From the NCBI GenBank assembly GCA_016713535.1, contig JADJOY010000036.1, positions 1 to 52,040 of the forward strand: a stretch of 52,040 nt of DNA. Reading direction: 5' to 3'. A program made the translations under genes and the position numbers. Position 1 is the first letter of the stretch. Each line of letters starts with the position of its first letter. Below, in pieces: positions 28,134 through 38,447 of the stretch. Source of the DNA: Deltaproteobacteria bacterium. Lineage in GTDB: Bacteria > JADJOY01. Below the pieces are notes generated by a model. That model had not been told where the DNA came from and ran no database searches. It saw nothing but the letters and a program-made list of their open reading frames with translations.

Positions 28134-29730
28134 ACGGGCGCTCGCGGCGATCGCCGCGGGGCCCTTCGATCTCATCGTCGTGGGCGGCGGCATCACCGGC
28201 GCGGGGATCTTGCTCGACGCCTCGCAGCGCGGCCTGCGCGTGCTGCTGGTGGAGGCCGCCGACATCGCGTCGGGCACCTCGTCGCGCTCGTCCAAGCTCG
28301 TCCATGGCGGACTGCGCTACCTCAAGCAGATGCAGTTCCGGGTCACGCGCCTCTCGTGCGCCGAGCGCGACCGCATGGTCGACCTGAACCCGCACCTCGT
28401 CGACCCGATCAAGTTCCTCTACCCGGCGCGGCGCGGCGACAAGATGCCGGGCTGGACCGTGGACCTCGGGCTGTGGATGTACGACCGCCTCACCAGCCGC
28501 CCCGAGAAGCACTCGCGCCTCGACGCCGAGGAGCTCGCCGCACTCGCTCCCGGGATCGACGTGAACGGCCTCGATCGCACCCTCGCCTACGCCGACGCGC
28601 GCACCGACGACGCCCGCCTGACCCTCGCGGTCGCGGCCACCGGCATGGCGTTCGGCGGCCAGGTGCTGACCCGCGCCGAGGTGCTCGAGGGCGTGCGCGA
28701 CGCCGAGGGCCACGTGGTGGGTGTCCGGCTGCGCGACCTCGAGACCGGCGCCGAGCACACCTCGCGCGCGCACGTGGTGGTGAACGCGACCGGCCACTGG
28801 ACCGACCGGCTGCGCGAGCGCTTCGGCCTCGAGGGGCGGCGGGTGCGGCCGTCGCGTGGCTCGCACCTGGTCTTCTCGCACGAGCGGCTGCCGGTGCAGT
28901 CGGCGGTCGGCTTCATCTCGCCCGACGACGGCCGTCCGCTGTTCGTGGTGCCGCACCCGGAGGGAGTCCTCGCGGGCACCACCGACCTCTACCACGACGG
29001 CGACCTCGACGATCCACGCCCCAGCCGCGAGGAGGCGGATTACATCCTGCGCGCGGTGCAGGCGCAGTTTCCCGAGCGCAGCCTCACCGCCGCCGACGTG
29101 ATCTCGACCTACGCCGGCCTCCGCCCGATCCTCGACACCCACGCCGACAATCCCTCCGAGGCGACCCGCGAGGAGGCGATCTGGGAGGAGCGCCGGCTGC
29201 TCTCGGTGGCCGGCGGCAAGCTCACCACCTGGCGCTCGACGGCCGCCGAGGCGGTCGACGCGGCGCTCGACCTGCTGCCGGACGAGCGCGCGCGCCTGGC
29301 CGGCCCGTGCCGCACGGACGGAACGCCGCTCGTGGGGCTCGCGCCGCGCGATCTCGGCGCACGGCTCGCGTCCGCCCACAGGCTCGGCGAGGAGCTCGCC
29401 GGCCCGATGGCGCGCCGCCTCGGCGCGCGGGCGTGGCTGGCCTGTGAGCGGTCCGCCGCCGCCGAGCTCACGCCGCTCCTCGCGGGAGCCGACCTCACCA
29501 CCGCGGATGTCCGCGCCCACGTCCGCTTCGGCGGCGTGCTGCGCGCCGAGGACCTGCTGCTCAGGCGGGTGCGCGTGGGCATGTGGAACCCGGCGCTCGC
29601 GAGCGAGCTGCTGGCGCGGGTGCTGCCGATCCTCGCGAGCGAGCTGGGCTGGGACGCGACGCGCACCGCCGCCGAGGCCGACGCCTGTGGCGCCGCCCTC
29701 GGCTCGTGGACCACGCGCGGCGTCATGTGA
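28111..29730 (+). CDS. glpD: glycerol-3-phosphate dehydrogenase, FAD-dependent
   Basis: 539 residues. It oxidises sn-glycerol-3-phosphate to dihydroxyacetone phosphate, passing electrons to the quinone pool at the inner membrane. FAD site FDLIVVGGGITGAGILLDAS, then SGTSSRSSKLVHGGLRYLKQ (family signature), VVVNATGHWTDRL, RGSHLVF, GVLAGTTDLYHDGDL, STYAGLRPIL, SVAGGKLTTWRSTA, and a C-terminal helical cap. Starts inside the end of the MscS gene, so translational coupling is possible. Frame intact. Confidence 0.93.
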   Translation: MFHPRWRERALAAIAAGPFDLIVVGGGITGAGILLDASQRGLRVLLVEAADIASGTSSRSSKLVHGGLRYLKQMQFRVTRLSCAERDRMVDLNPHLVDPIKFLYPARRGDKMPGWTVDLGLWMYDRLTSRPEKHSRLDAEELAALAPGIDVNGLDRTLAYADARTDDARLTLAVAATGMAFGGQVLTRAEVLEGVRDAEGHVVGVRLRDLETGAEHTSRAHVVVNATGHWTDRLRERFGLEGRRVRPSRGSHLVFSHERLPVQSAVGFISPDDGRPLFVVPHPEGVLAGTTDLYHDGDLDDPRPSREEADYILRAVQAQFPERSLTAADVISTYAGLRPILDTHADNPSEATREEAIWEERRLLSVAGGKLTTWRSTAAEAVDAALDLLPDERARLAGPCRTDGTPLVGLAPRDLGARLASAHRLGEELAGPMARRLGARAWLACERSAAAELTPLLAGADLTTADVRAHVRFGGVLRAEDLLLRRVRVGMWNPALASELLARVLPILASELGWDATRTAAEADACGAALGSWTTRGVM

Positions 29731-29932
29731 CACGTCGCCACCGGTGAGCCGCGTATGGGGTCGTTTCCGCGGCGCGATACGCGCCGCACCGCGCTTCGTG
29801 TGCGATCGGTAACACCGCGCTCGGCATTACAGGGCTTCGGCGCGGAGCGCGGCTTGCACAAGCCCGCGGCTCCATCTCTTCGCCGCTGCCGCCACCACCG
29901 CCGCGTTGCGGTCGGCCAGCCGAGGCCACCTC
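29731..29932. other. intergenic, promoter region of the MASE1 kinase
   Basis: 202 bp between glpD and the kinase. No gene and no strong promoter motif seen. GAGGCCACCTC immediately before 29933 provides a weak ribosome site. Confidence 0.4.
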
Positions 29933-32900
29933 ATGGGGCCAGGTTCGACGCGAGAAGCTCGCGCTCGCATCGCGAGACACCTGCTCGGATTCTCGATCGC
30001 CTACGCTCTCGCGCACCGGCTCGGCTACCAGTTCCTCGATCCCGAGACTCACTTCGCGACCATCTGGCCGGCGAACGGAGTCGCGCTCGCCGGGCTGCTG
30101 CTCGCTCCCACCGGCTCCACCGCCGTGCTACTGGCGGTCTTCACCGGCCTGGCGATCGTCTCGAGCCTGGCGGGCGGGCACCCGCCGTTCGCGGTCGCGG
30201 GCTTCGGCCTCGCCAATCTGGTGGAGATCTCGCTCGCCTTCGCGCTCGTGAACCGGTTCGCGCGCCGCGAGCTCGACTTCACTCGCATCGGGGACGCCGC
30301 CGCCCTGCTCGTCGCGGCCGTCGTCGCCAGCGGCGTCTCGGGGCTGATCGGCGCGCCGACCGCGGTGCGGCTGAGCGGTGCTTCGTTCGCGACCTGCTAC
30401 GGCCACTGGTGGGTGCCCGACATGCTCGGGCTGCTGCTGGTCACGCCGCTATTGGTGAGCTGGCTACGAAGCGCGCCGACCATCCGCACCCCGGATCGCT
30501 GGCGTGTCGGCGAGGCGGTCGCCTTCACCGCCGTGTGGACGGCGGCCGCGTGGGCGGCGTTCGCGCCCTCCGCGCCCGACGTGCTCGTCGCCCAGCCGTA
30601 CGTGCTGGTCGCGCTGCTGCCGTGGGCCGCGCTGCGGTTCGGCGCGCGAGGCGTGACCGGGGCCGTCTTCGGCGTCGCGGCGGTGATCCTGAATCCAACC
30701 CTGGTTCCGCCCACCCATCCCGGGATGGTGGCGATCGGCGGCGCGAACCCGATCCTCGGCCTGCAGGCCTACCTGACGATCGCCTCGACCGCGGGCCTGC
30801 TCTTGGCGTCGAGCGTGAGGCAGACCCAGGCCGCCGAGGCGAGAGCACGCGAGGAGCACGAGCGGCTCGAGTTCCTCAGCAACAACGTCCCCGAAGGCAC
30901 GCTCTACCAGGTGGTCCGCGAGCACGACGGGCGGATGCGGTTCACCTACATCAGCAACGCGATCGAGCGACTGCACGGGATCCCCGTGGAGGCGGCGCTC
31001 GGCGATCCCGCGCTGGTCTACGGGCGGGTGCGGGTGGAGGATCGCGAGCGGATCGCGGCCGCCGAGGAGCGCTCGTTCCTGACCGGGGAGCCGTTCGACG
31101 AGATCCTCCAGGTGCCGACGCCCGACGGCGACCTGCGCTGGAAGCGCATCACCTCGATGCCCCGGCGACTTCCCGACGGACGCACGGCGTGGGACGGCCT
31201 CGAGACCGACGTCACCGAGCAACGCCGGGCGCAGGACGAGGCGCGCCGCAACGCCGAGCACCTCGAGCTGGCGCTCCAGTCGGCGCGCATGGGCACCTGG
31301 GAGTGGGACAGCGCCGAGCAGAAGCTGATCCTGTCGGCGGACGCGCGCGAGCTGCTCGGCGTCACCCCCGACCGGCCCATCGAGAACATCCACGACTTCC
31401 TCGCGATCACCCACCCGGACGATCGCGGGATCGTGCAGACGATCGTGACCGACACCGCGCGCGGCGAACGCGACGAGTGGGCCGACGTCCAGCGCATCCA
31501 GTGGCGCGACGGCAAGACTCACTGGCTGGAGGGGCGCGGCCGGCTGCAGCGCGGACCGGAGGGGTCCATCACCGGCGCGGCGGGCGTGATCGCGGACATC
31601 ACCGAGCTCAAGCTGGCGGAGGCTCGGCTGGCGCGCGCCAATCGCGCGCTGCGGACGCTGACCCAGTGCACCCGTTCCGTGGCGAGGGCCTGCGACGAGC
31701 AGGCCCTGCTCGACGAGGTGTGCCGCGGCATCGTGGACGTGGGCGGCTATCGGCTCGCGTGGGTGGGCCTCGCCGAGGACGACGACGCGCGCACGGTCCG
31801 CGTGGCGGCCCACGCGGGCCTCGGCAAGGACTTCCTCGACACGGCCCCGCTCACCTGGCGCGAGGAGGGCCTCGGGATCGGTCCGACCGGGCGCGCGATC
31901 CGCTCCGGAACGCCCGCGGTCTGCCGGGAGGTGAGCTGCGAGCCCGAGCTCCAGCCGTGGCGCGAGCGCGCCCTGTCGCACGGCTTCCTGTCGAACGCCG
32001 CCTTTCCGCTCTCGGAAGGGCCACGGTCCCTCGGCTCGCTCACGATCTACGCGAGCGACCCCGACGCCTTCGACGACACCGAGGTCGAGCTGCTGGCCGA
32101 GCTGGCGCGCGACCTCGGCCACGGCATCGAGGCCATGCGAGAGCGCGCCAGCCGCCAGCGCGCCGAGGCGGCGCTCGCGGCGAGCGAGGCGCGGCTGCGC
32201 TCGGCCATGGAGAGCTCGCCGATCGGCATGGCGCTCTCCGACGTCGATGGGCGCTTCGAGTACGTGAATCCGGCCCTGTGCCGGATGCTCGGGTACTCGG
32301 CCGAGGGCCTCGTCGGCCGCCTCGTCCACGAGCTCATCCACCCCGACGACCTCGCCGAGGACCTGGTCCGCGTCGAGGAGCTCCTCACCGGCAAGGCCAC
32401 CACCTACCAGATCGAGAAGCGCTACCTGCGCGCCGACGGCACCACCCAGTGGACGCAGGTGAGACGCACGCTGGTGCCGCGCCCGGACGGCACACCGCCG
32501 CACTTCCTCTCGCAGGTGCAAGACATCACCGAGCGCATGCAGGCGGAGCAGGCGCTGCTCAAGAGCAATGCGCGGCTCAGGCTGGCGATGGACATCGCCA
32601 AGCTCGGGTACTGGGAATACGACGTCGAGAGCAGCCTCTTCGAGTTCGACGACGACTTCTTCCGCATCTTCCACACCACCGTCGAGCGCGAGGGTGGTCA
32701 CACCATGAGCGCGGAGGAGTACGCGCGCCGCTTCCTTCCGCCCGACTGGGCGCCCGCCGTGGACGCCGAGCTCGAGGGCGCGGTCGGGTCCGCCGACCCC
32801 CACTACCGGCGCTGCATCGAGCACCCGATCCGCCGCGCCGACGGCAGCACCGGGATCATCGAGGTCGAGATCCGGGTGGTGAAGGACGCCACCGGCCGCA

Positions 32901-35665
32901 CCATCCGCACCTACGGCGCGAACCAGGACATCACCGAGCGCCGCGTCGCCGAGCAAGCGCTGCGGGAGAGCGAGGAGCGGCTGCGCTCGGCGATGGAGAG
33001 CTCGCCGATCGGCATGGCGATCGTCGCCACCGACGGGCAGCTCCTGAGCGTCAACCCGGCGCTCTGCGAGCTCCTCGGCTACACGCGCCGCGAGCTGACG
33101 GAGCGCACCTTCCAGGTCATCACCCACCCCGACGACCTCGTCGCCGACGTCGCCGAAGTGAACCGCCTCCTCGCGGGCGAGGGCGACTCGTACCAGCTCG
33201 ACAAGCGCTACATCCGCGCCGACGGGCAGACGATCCACGCCCAGCTCAACGTGTCGCTGGTTCGCGACGCCGAAGGCATCCCGCTGCACTTCTTCTCCCA
33301 GGTGCAAGACATCACCGAGCGGATGCGCGCGGAGGACGAGATCCGCGACAGCAACGCCAAGCTGCACCTCGTCATGGAGATCGCGAAGCTCGGCTACTGG
33401 GACTACGACGTCGGCACCGGGCAATTCACCTTCAACGACGACTTCTATCGGTTGTTCGGTACCTCGGCGGCGCTCGAGGGCGGGTACACGATCTCCGCCG
33501 CCGACTACGCGAGGCGCTTCCTGCCCCCCGGGATCGAGTCGACGGTGCAGGCCGAGATCGAGAAGGCGCTGGCCACGGGCGACCCCCGCTATCGAGGCTC
33601 CATCGAGCACGAGATCCGCCGCCGCGACGGCACGGCCGGCGTGCTGCAGGTGGAGGCCCGGCTCGTGACGGACGCGGCCGGCCGCGCGGTCCGGATCTAC
33701 GGCGCCAACCAGGACATCACCGAGCGCGTGCGCGCCGAGGAGGAGATCCGCGAGACCAACCGCAAGCTGCGCCTGGCGGTGGACGTCGCCAGCCTCGGCT
33801 ACTGGGAGTACGACCTCACGAGCCGTCGCTTGATCGTCGACGACGGAATCCTGCGGATCCTGCGCACCTCGGCCGAGCGCGAAGGGCGCCGCGACTTCTC
33901 GCCGAGCGAATACGCGAACCGCTTCATCCCGCCCGAGCACGTGCACGTGGTGGGCGACGGCATCCAGGCGGCGGTCGCGTCGCATGACACCACGTTCCGC
34001 AACTTCATCGAACACCCGATCGTCCGCGCCGACGGGACCCGCGGCGTGATCCAGGTGCAAGTGCGCGTCGAGAAGGACGGGTCGGGGCGCGTCGTCCGAG
34101 CCTACGGCTGCAACCAGGACGTGACGGAGCGCAGCGAAGCCGAGCGAGCGCTCGACGCGAGCGAGGCGCGCTTCCGTCAGGTCGTCGAGCAGATCCAGGA
34201 AGTGTTCTGGATGACCGACGCGGCCTTCACCCGCGTCCTCTACGTGAGCCCCGCGTACGAGACGATCTGGGGGCGGACCTGCGCGAGCGCGTACGCGGAC
34301 CCGGCGAGCGTCGTCGCGGCGCTCCACCCCGAGGACCGCGAACGAACGCTCGGCGCCGTTCGCGCTGCGCAGCTCCGCGGCTCGTTCGACGAGGAGTACC
34401 GGGTGGTGCGCCCCGACGGCTCGGTGCGCTGGGTCCATGGCCACGCGGCACTGGTCCGGGACGCCAGCGGCCAGCCGCTGCACATCGTGGGCGTCGCGCA
34501 GGACATCACCGACCGCCGGCTCTTCGAGGAGCAGTTCCTCCAGGCCCAGAAGCTGGAGGCGATCGGTCGGCTCGCCGGCGGCGTCGCCCACGACTTCAAC
34601 AACATCCTCGCCGCGATGATGCTCCTCGCCGAGGACGTCTCGAGCGACCCGGAGGCGACGGGCACGGTCCGCGAGCGCATGGGGGACATGACGCAGGCGC
34701 TCGATCGGGCCGCCGGGCTCACGCGCCAGCTCCTCGCGTTCAGCCGCCGCCAGGTCATGCGCCCACGGCCGATCGACGTCAACGACGTGGTCAACGACCT
34801 CGCCAAGATGCTGAGGCGGATCCTCGGCGAGGACGTCCGGCTGCGGCTGGACCTCAAGCCTGGCGGCATGGTGGTCGAGGCCGACACCGGCATGATCGAG
34901 CAGGTGCTCATGAACCTCGCGGTCAACGCGCGCGACGCGATGCCGGAGGGCGGCATCCTGGCGGTCGAGACGGCGCGCGAGGTGGTCGACGAGAGCGCGG
35001 CCCTCGCCATCCCCGAGGGCGTGGCCGGCGACTATGCGCGGATCCGCATGACCGACACCGGCTGCGGCATTCCGCCCGAGAACCTCGAGCACGTCTTCGA
35101 GCCGTTCTTCACCACCAAGGAGCTCGGCAAGGGCACCGGGCTCGGCCTCGCCACGGTGTTCGGCATCGTGCGCCAGCACCACGGGTTGGTGCGGGTTTCG
35201 AGCGTGGTCGACCGCGGCACGACCTTCGACGTGCTCTTGCCGATCGTCGCGACGACGCACGCGAGCGAGGCGCCGACCGCGTCGGTGGAGGTGAACCCGC
35301 GCGGCGACGAGACCATCCTCGTGGTCGAGGACGACGCCGCGGTGCGGCGCGTGACCTGCCTCGCGCTCGAGCGCCACGGCTACACCGTCATCACCGCGGA
35401 ATCCGGTCCCGCGGCGCTCGACCAGCTCGCGGCGCACGGCGCGGGGATCGACCTGCTGCTCACCGACGTGGTCATGCCGGAGGGGATGACCGGCATCGAG
35501 CTCGCCGCGCAGGTGTCACGCTACGCTCCGCGCGTGAGGGTGATCCTGACCAGCGGCTACAGCGCCGACCTCGCCGAGCGCGCGAGCGAGCATCGCTTCC
35601 TCCAGAAGCCGTGCCGCCCACACGAGCTGCTGGTCGCGGTGCGCGACGTCCTCGACGGCCGCTGA
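29933..35665 (+). CDS. MASE1 membrane hybrid histidine kinase with eight PAS domains, GAF and receiver
   Basis: 1,910 residues from ATG at 29933. MASE1 membrane sensor (about 10-300; FATIWPANGVALAGLLLA, GHWWVPDMLGLLLVTPLL), PAS1 and PAS2, GAF (RSVARACDEQALLDEVCRGI), PAS3-PAS8, HisKA (GGVAHDFNNILAAMM, His about 1551), ATPase (MNLAVNARDAMPEGG, DTGCGIPPENL, GKGTGLGLATVFG) and a C-terminal receiver (ILVVEDDAAVRR, acceptor Asp in LLTDVVMPEG about 1845, Lys in FLQKP). PAS3/PAS5 (ESSPIGMA type) and PAS4/PAS6/PAS7 (KLGYWEYD type) alternate, showing tandem duplication. The self-contained receiver suggests a phosphorelay or feedback output. The frame is intact over 5.7 kb. Confidence 0.92.
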   Translation: MGPGSTREARARIARHLLGFSIAYALAHRLGYQFLDPETHFATIWPANGVALAGLLLAPTGSTAVLLAVFTGLAIVSSLAGGHPPFAVAGFGLANLVEISLAFALVNRFARRELDFTRIGDAAALLVAAVVASGVSGLIGAPTAVRLSGASFATCYGHWWVPDMLGLLLVTPLLVSWLRSAPTIRTPDRWRVGEAVAFTAVWTAAAWAAFAPSAPDVLVAQPYVLVALLPWAALRFGARGVTGAVFGVAAVILNPTLVPPTHPGMVAIGGANPILGLQAYLTIASTAGLLLASSVRQTQAAEARAREEHERLEFLSNNVPEGTLYQVVREHDGRMRFTYISNAIERLHGIPVEAALGDPALVYGRVRVEDRERIAAAEERSFLTGEPFDEILQVPTPDGDLRWKRITSMPRRLPDGRTAWDGLETDVTEQRRAQDEARRNAEHLELALQSARMGTWEWDSAEQKLILSADARELLGVTPDRPIENIHDFLAITHPDDRGIVQTIVTDTARGERDEWADVQRIQWRDGKTHWLEGRGRLQRGPEGSITGAAGVIADITELKLAEARLARANRALRTLTQCTRSVARACDEQALLDEVCRGIVDVGGYRLAWVGLAEDDDARTVRVAAHAGLGKDFLDTAPLTWREEGLGIGPTGRAIRSGTPAVCREVSCEPELQPWRERALSHGFLSNAAFPLSEGPRSLGSLTIYASDPDAFDDTEVELLAELARDLGHGIEAMRERASRQRAEAALAASEARLRSAMESSPIGMALSDVDGRFEYVNPALCRMLGYSAEGLVGRLVHELIHPDDLAEDLVRVEELLTGKATTYQIEKRYLRADGTTQWTQVRRTLVPRPDGTPPHFLSQVQDITERMQAEQALLKSNARLRLAMDIAKLGYWEYDVESSLFEFDDDFFRIFHTTVEREGGHTMSAEEYARRFLPPDWAPAVDAELEGAVGSADPHYRRCIEHPIRRADGSTGIIEVEIRVVKDATGRTIRTYGANQDITERRVAEQALRESEERLRSAMESSPIGMAIVATDGQLLSVNPALCELLGYTRRELTERTFQVITHPDDLVADVAEVNRLLAGEGDSYQLDKRYIRADGQTIHAQLNVSLVRDAEGIPLHFFSQVQDITERMRAEDEIRDSNAKLHLVMEIAKLGYWDYDVGTGQFTFNDDFYRLFGTSAALEGGYTISAADYARRFLPPGIESTVQAEIEKALATGDPRYRGSIEHEIRRRDGTAGVLQVEARLVTDAAGRAVRIYGANQDITERVRAEEEIRETNRKLRLAVDVASLGYWEYDLTSRRLIVDDGILRILRTSAEREGRRDFSPSEYANRFIPPEHVHVVGDGIQAAVASHDTTFRNFIEHPIVRADGTRGVIQVQVRVEKDGSGRVVRAYGCNQDVTERSEAERALDASEARFRQVVEQIQEVFWMTDAAFTRVLYVSPAYETIWGRTCASAYADPASVVAALHPEDRERTLGAVRAAQLRGSFDEEYRVVRPDGSVRWVHGHAALVRDASGQPLHIVGVAQDITDRRLFEEQFLQAQKLEAIGRLAGGVAHDFNNILAAMMLLAEDVSSDPEATGTVRERMGDMTQALDRAAGLTRQLLAFSRRQVMRPRPIDVNDVVNDLAKMLRRILGEDVRLRLDLKPGGMVVEADTGMIEQVLMNLAVNARDAMPEGGILAVETAREVVDESAALAIPEGVAGDYARIRMTDTGCGIPPENLEHVFEPFFTTKELGKGTGLGLATVFGIVRQHHGLVRVSSVVDRGTTFDVLLPIVATTHASEAPTASVEVNPRGDETILVVEDDAAVRRVTCLALERHGYTVITAESGPAALDQLAAHGAGIDLLLTDVVMPEGMTGIELAAQVSRYAPRVRVILTSGYSADLAERASEHRFLQKPCRPHELLVAVRDVLDGR

Positions 35666-35689
35666 CGGGCCGGCCAATCGCGTGTGCCC

Positions 35690-37480
35690 ACCGCACGCCC
35701 AGCGGTGCTGGAGGGCGGCGCTCCGTTGCCGCCGCGGCGCTCGTTGCCGCCGCGGCCGCGAAGGATCGCGGCCCTCCAGCCGAGCGTCGGCTCCCGAATG
35801 GAGGGGCACGCGTCGCGTGCCCGGCGAAACGCTTCCGCGCATCGCATCGGCGGCGCGCTCGATCACGGATCGAGCCTGGCGCGGCCAGCGGTGCTGGAGG
35901 GCGGCGCTCCGTCGCGGCGGCCGCGAAGGATCGCGGCCCTCCAGCCGAGCGTCGACTCCCGAATGGAGGGGCACGCGTCGCGTGCCCGGCAAACGCTTCC
36001 GCGCATCGCATCGGCGGCGCGCTCGATCACGGATCGAGCCTGGCGCGGCCAGCGGGGTGGGGGCGGCGCTCCGTCGCGCGCGGCCGCGAAGGATCGCGGC
36101 CCTCCAGCCGAGCGTCGACTCCGGAACGGAGGGCACGCGTCGCGTGCCCGGCGAAACGCTTCCGCGCATCACATCGGCGGCGCGCTCGATCACGGATCGA
36201 GCCTGGCGCGGCCAGCGGGGCTGGAGGGCGGCGCTCCGTTGCCGCCGCGGCGCTCGTTGCCGCCGCGGCCGCGAAGGATCGCGGCCCTCCAGCCGAGCGT
36301 CGGCTCCGGAACGGAGGGCACGCGTCGCGTGCCCGGCGAAACGCTTCCGCGCATCGCATCGGCGGCGCGCTCGATCACGGATCGAGCCTGGCGCGGCCAG
36401 CGGGGCTGGAGGGCGGCGCTCCGTCGCCGCCGCGCTTTGCCGCCGCGGCGCTCGTTGCCGCGGCCGCGAAGGATCGCGGCCCTCCAGCCGAGCGTCGGCT
36501 CCGGAACGGAGGGGCGCGCGTCGCGTGCCCGGCGAAACGCTTCCGCGCATCGCATCGGCGGCGCGCTCGATCACGGATCGAGCCTGGCGCGGCCAGCGGG
36601 GCTGGAGGGCGGCGCTCGTCGCGGCGGCCGCAGGATCGCGCCCTCCAGCCAGCGTCGCCGCGGAGGGCGCGCGCGTGCCGGCAACGCTGCCCCCGGGGGC
36701 GCTGACCGGCAGCCGGGGCAGGGCTGGAGGGCGGCGCTCGTCGCGGCGGCCGCGAAGGATCGCGGCCCTCCAGCCGAGCGTCGACTCCGCAATGGAGGGG
36801 CACGCGTCGCGTGCCCGGCGAAACGCTTCCGCGCATCGCATCGGCGGCGCGCTCGATCACGGATCGAGCCTGGCGCGGCCAGCGGGGCTGGAGGGCGGCG
36901 CTCGTCGCGGCGGCCGCGAAGGATCGCGGCCCGCCAGCCGAGCGTCGACTCCCGAATGGAGGGGCACGCGTCGCGTGCCCGGCGAAACGCTTCCGCGCAT
37001 CACATCGGCGGCGCGCTCGATCACGGATCGAGCCTGGCGCGGCCAGCGGGGCTGGAGGGCGGCGCTCCGTCGCCGCCGCGGCGCTCGTCGCGGCGGCCGC
37101 GAAGGATCGCGGCCCTCCAGCCGAGCGTCGGCTCCGGAACGGAGGGGCGCGCGTCGCGTGCCCGGCGAAACGCTTCCGCGCATCGCATCGGCGGCGCGCT
37201 CGATCACGGATCGAGCCTGGCGCGGCCAGCGGGGCTGGGCGGCGCCGTGCCGCCGCGGCGCTCGTGCGGCGGCCGCGAAGGATCGCGGCCCTCCACCCGA
37301 TCGTCCGGAGGGGCACGCGTCGCGTGCCCGGCGAAACGCTTCCGCGCATCACATCGGCGGCGCGCTCGATCACGGATCGAGCCTGGCGCGGCCAGCGGTG
37401 CTGGGAGGGCGGCGCTCCGTCGCCGGCGCGGCGGCCGCGAAGGATCGCGGCCCGCCAGCCGATCGAGCGCGGGCGGGGTC
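35690..37480. repeat. tandem array III: about ten ~165 bp units
   Basis: Each unit: GGAGGGGCACGCGTCGCGTG hairpin, GGCGAAACG core end (GAAACG, not GATACG), 29 nt, GATCACGGATCGAGCCTGG, GGCCAGCGG, a G-C rich GCTGGAGGGCGGCGCT segment with variable CCGCCGCGGCGCTCGT runs, and a GGCCGCGA-AGGA-TCGCGGCC hairpin then CTCCAGCCGAGCGTCG. Nine copies keep the GATCACGGATCGAGCCTGG block; one near 36630-36720 is degraded. The long open frames here are repeat artefacts. Confidence 0.88.
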
Positions 37481-37491
37481 GGGCCCCGCCC

Positions 37492-38447
37492 CTACGTCCC
37501 GCGCGCGGCGCGGGCCCACTCGACGTAGCGCTCGAGGCCCTCGCGCAGCCCGATCCTGGGCTCGTAGCCGGTCAGGCTCGTCACCTTGGTGAGATCGGCG
37601 AGGAGTCCCGCACGTCGCCCGCCCGCGAATCGACGTGGCGCGGCGCGATCGTGGTGCCCAGGATGTCCTGGATGTGGCCCAGCATCTCGAGGAGGCTGGT
37701 GCGCGCACCCGCGGCCACGTTCATCGCCTCACCCGCCGCCTTGGGCGCCTCCAGGGCGCGCAGGTTCGCGTCGACGACGTTGGCGATGTAGGTGAAGTCG
37801 CGGGTCTGGCCGCCGTCGCCGTGGATCTCCGGCGGCTCGCCGTCGAGGAGCGCGAACGTGAACTTGGGGATCACCGCCGCGTACTGCGAGCTCGGGTCCT
37901 GGCGGGGCCCGAACACGTTGAAGTAGCGCAGACACACCGTCTCGAAGCCGTAGAGCTCGAAGAAGAGCCGCGCGTAGACCTCGCCGGCGAGCTTGGTGAG
38001 CGCGTACGGCGAGCGTGGGTTGGTCGGCATCCCCTCGTGCTTCGGCAACGTCGGCGAGTTGCCGTACACGGAGGACGAGCTCGCCTGCACCATGCGCCGC
38101 ACCTTCGCGTCGCGCGCCGCCACCAGCAGGTTGAGCGTGCCATCGACGTTTGCGGCGTTGGACGCGATCGGGTCGCGCACCGAACGTGGCACGCTCGGCA
38201 GCGCCGCCTGATGGAGCACGCCCTCGATGCCCTCGACGGCGCGCCGACAGGTCTCGAAGTCGGCGATCGAGCCTTCCATCAGCTCGAAGCGCCCGGGCGC
38301 CGCGCCCGCGCTCACCAGCTCGAGGTTGGCGCGCTTGCCGGTCGAGAAGTCGTCGAGGACGCGCACGAAGTGGCCGTCGCCGAGCAGCCGCTCGACGAGG
38401 TGCGAACCGATGAAGCCGGCCCCGCCCGTGACCAGCACCCGCATCAT
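37492..38447 (-). CDS. NAD-dependent epimerase/dehydratase, UDP-glucose 4-epimerase-like (one frame break)
   Basis: About 318 residues, extended SDR fold. MMRVLVTGGAGFIGSHLVER is the NAD-binding Rossmann motif; ASSSSVYGNSPTLPKHEG and SPYALTKLAGEVYA supply the Ser and Tyr-x3-Lys catalytic residues; LRYFNVFGPRQDPSSQYAAV follows. The frame breaks near 37605 (after GDVRDS) and resumes LADLTKVTSLTGYEPRIGL, ending YVEWARAARGT. The family makes or interconverts nucleotide sugars for cell-surface glycans. Its ATG overlaps the glutaredoxin stop (ATGA), and its TAG stop lies in a GTAG hairpin head. Substrate not determined. Confidence 0.85.

Noticed and set aside
30464-35437. 1,657-codon open frame antisense to the MASE1 kinase
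   Set aside because: A G+C-driven shadow; the sense strand encodes recognisable PAS, kinase and receiver motifs.
35690-37480. Collagen-like or repeat protein in array III
   Set aside because: The frames arise from DNA repeats and change frame with indels between units.
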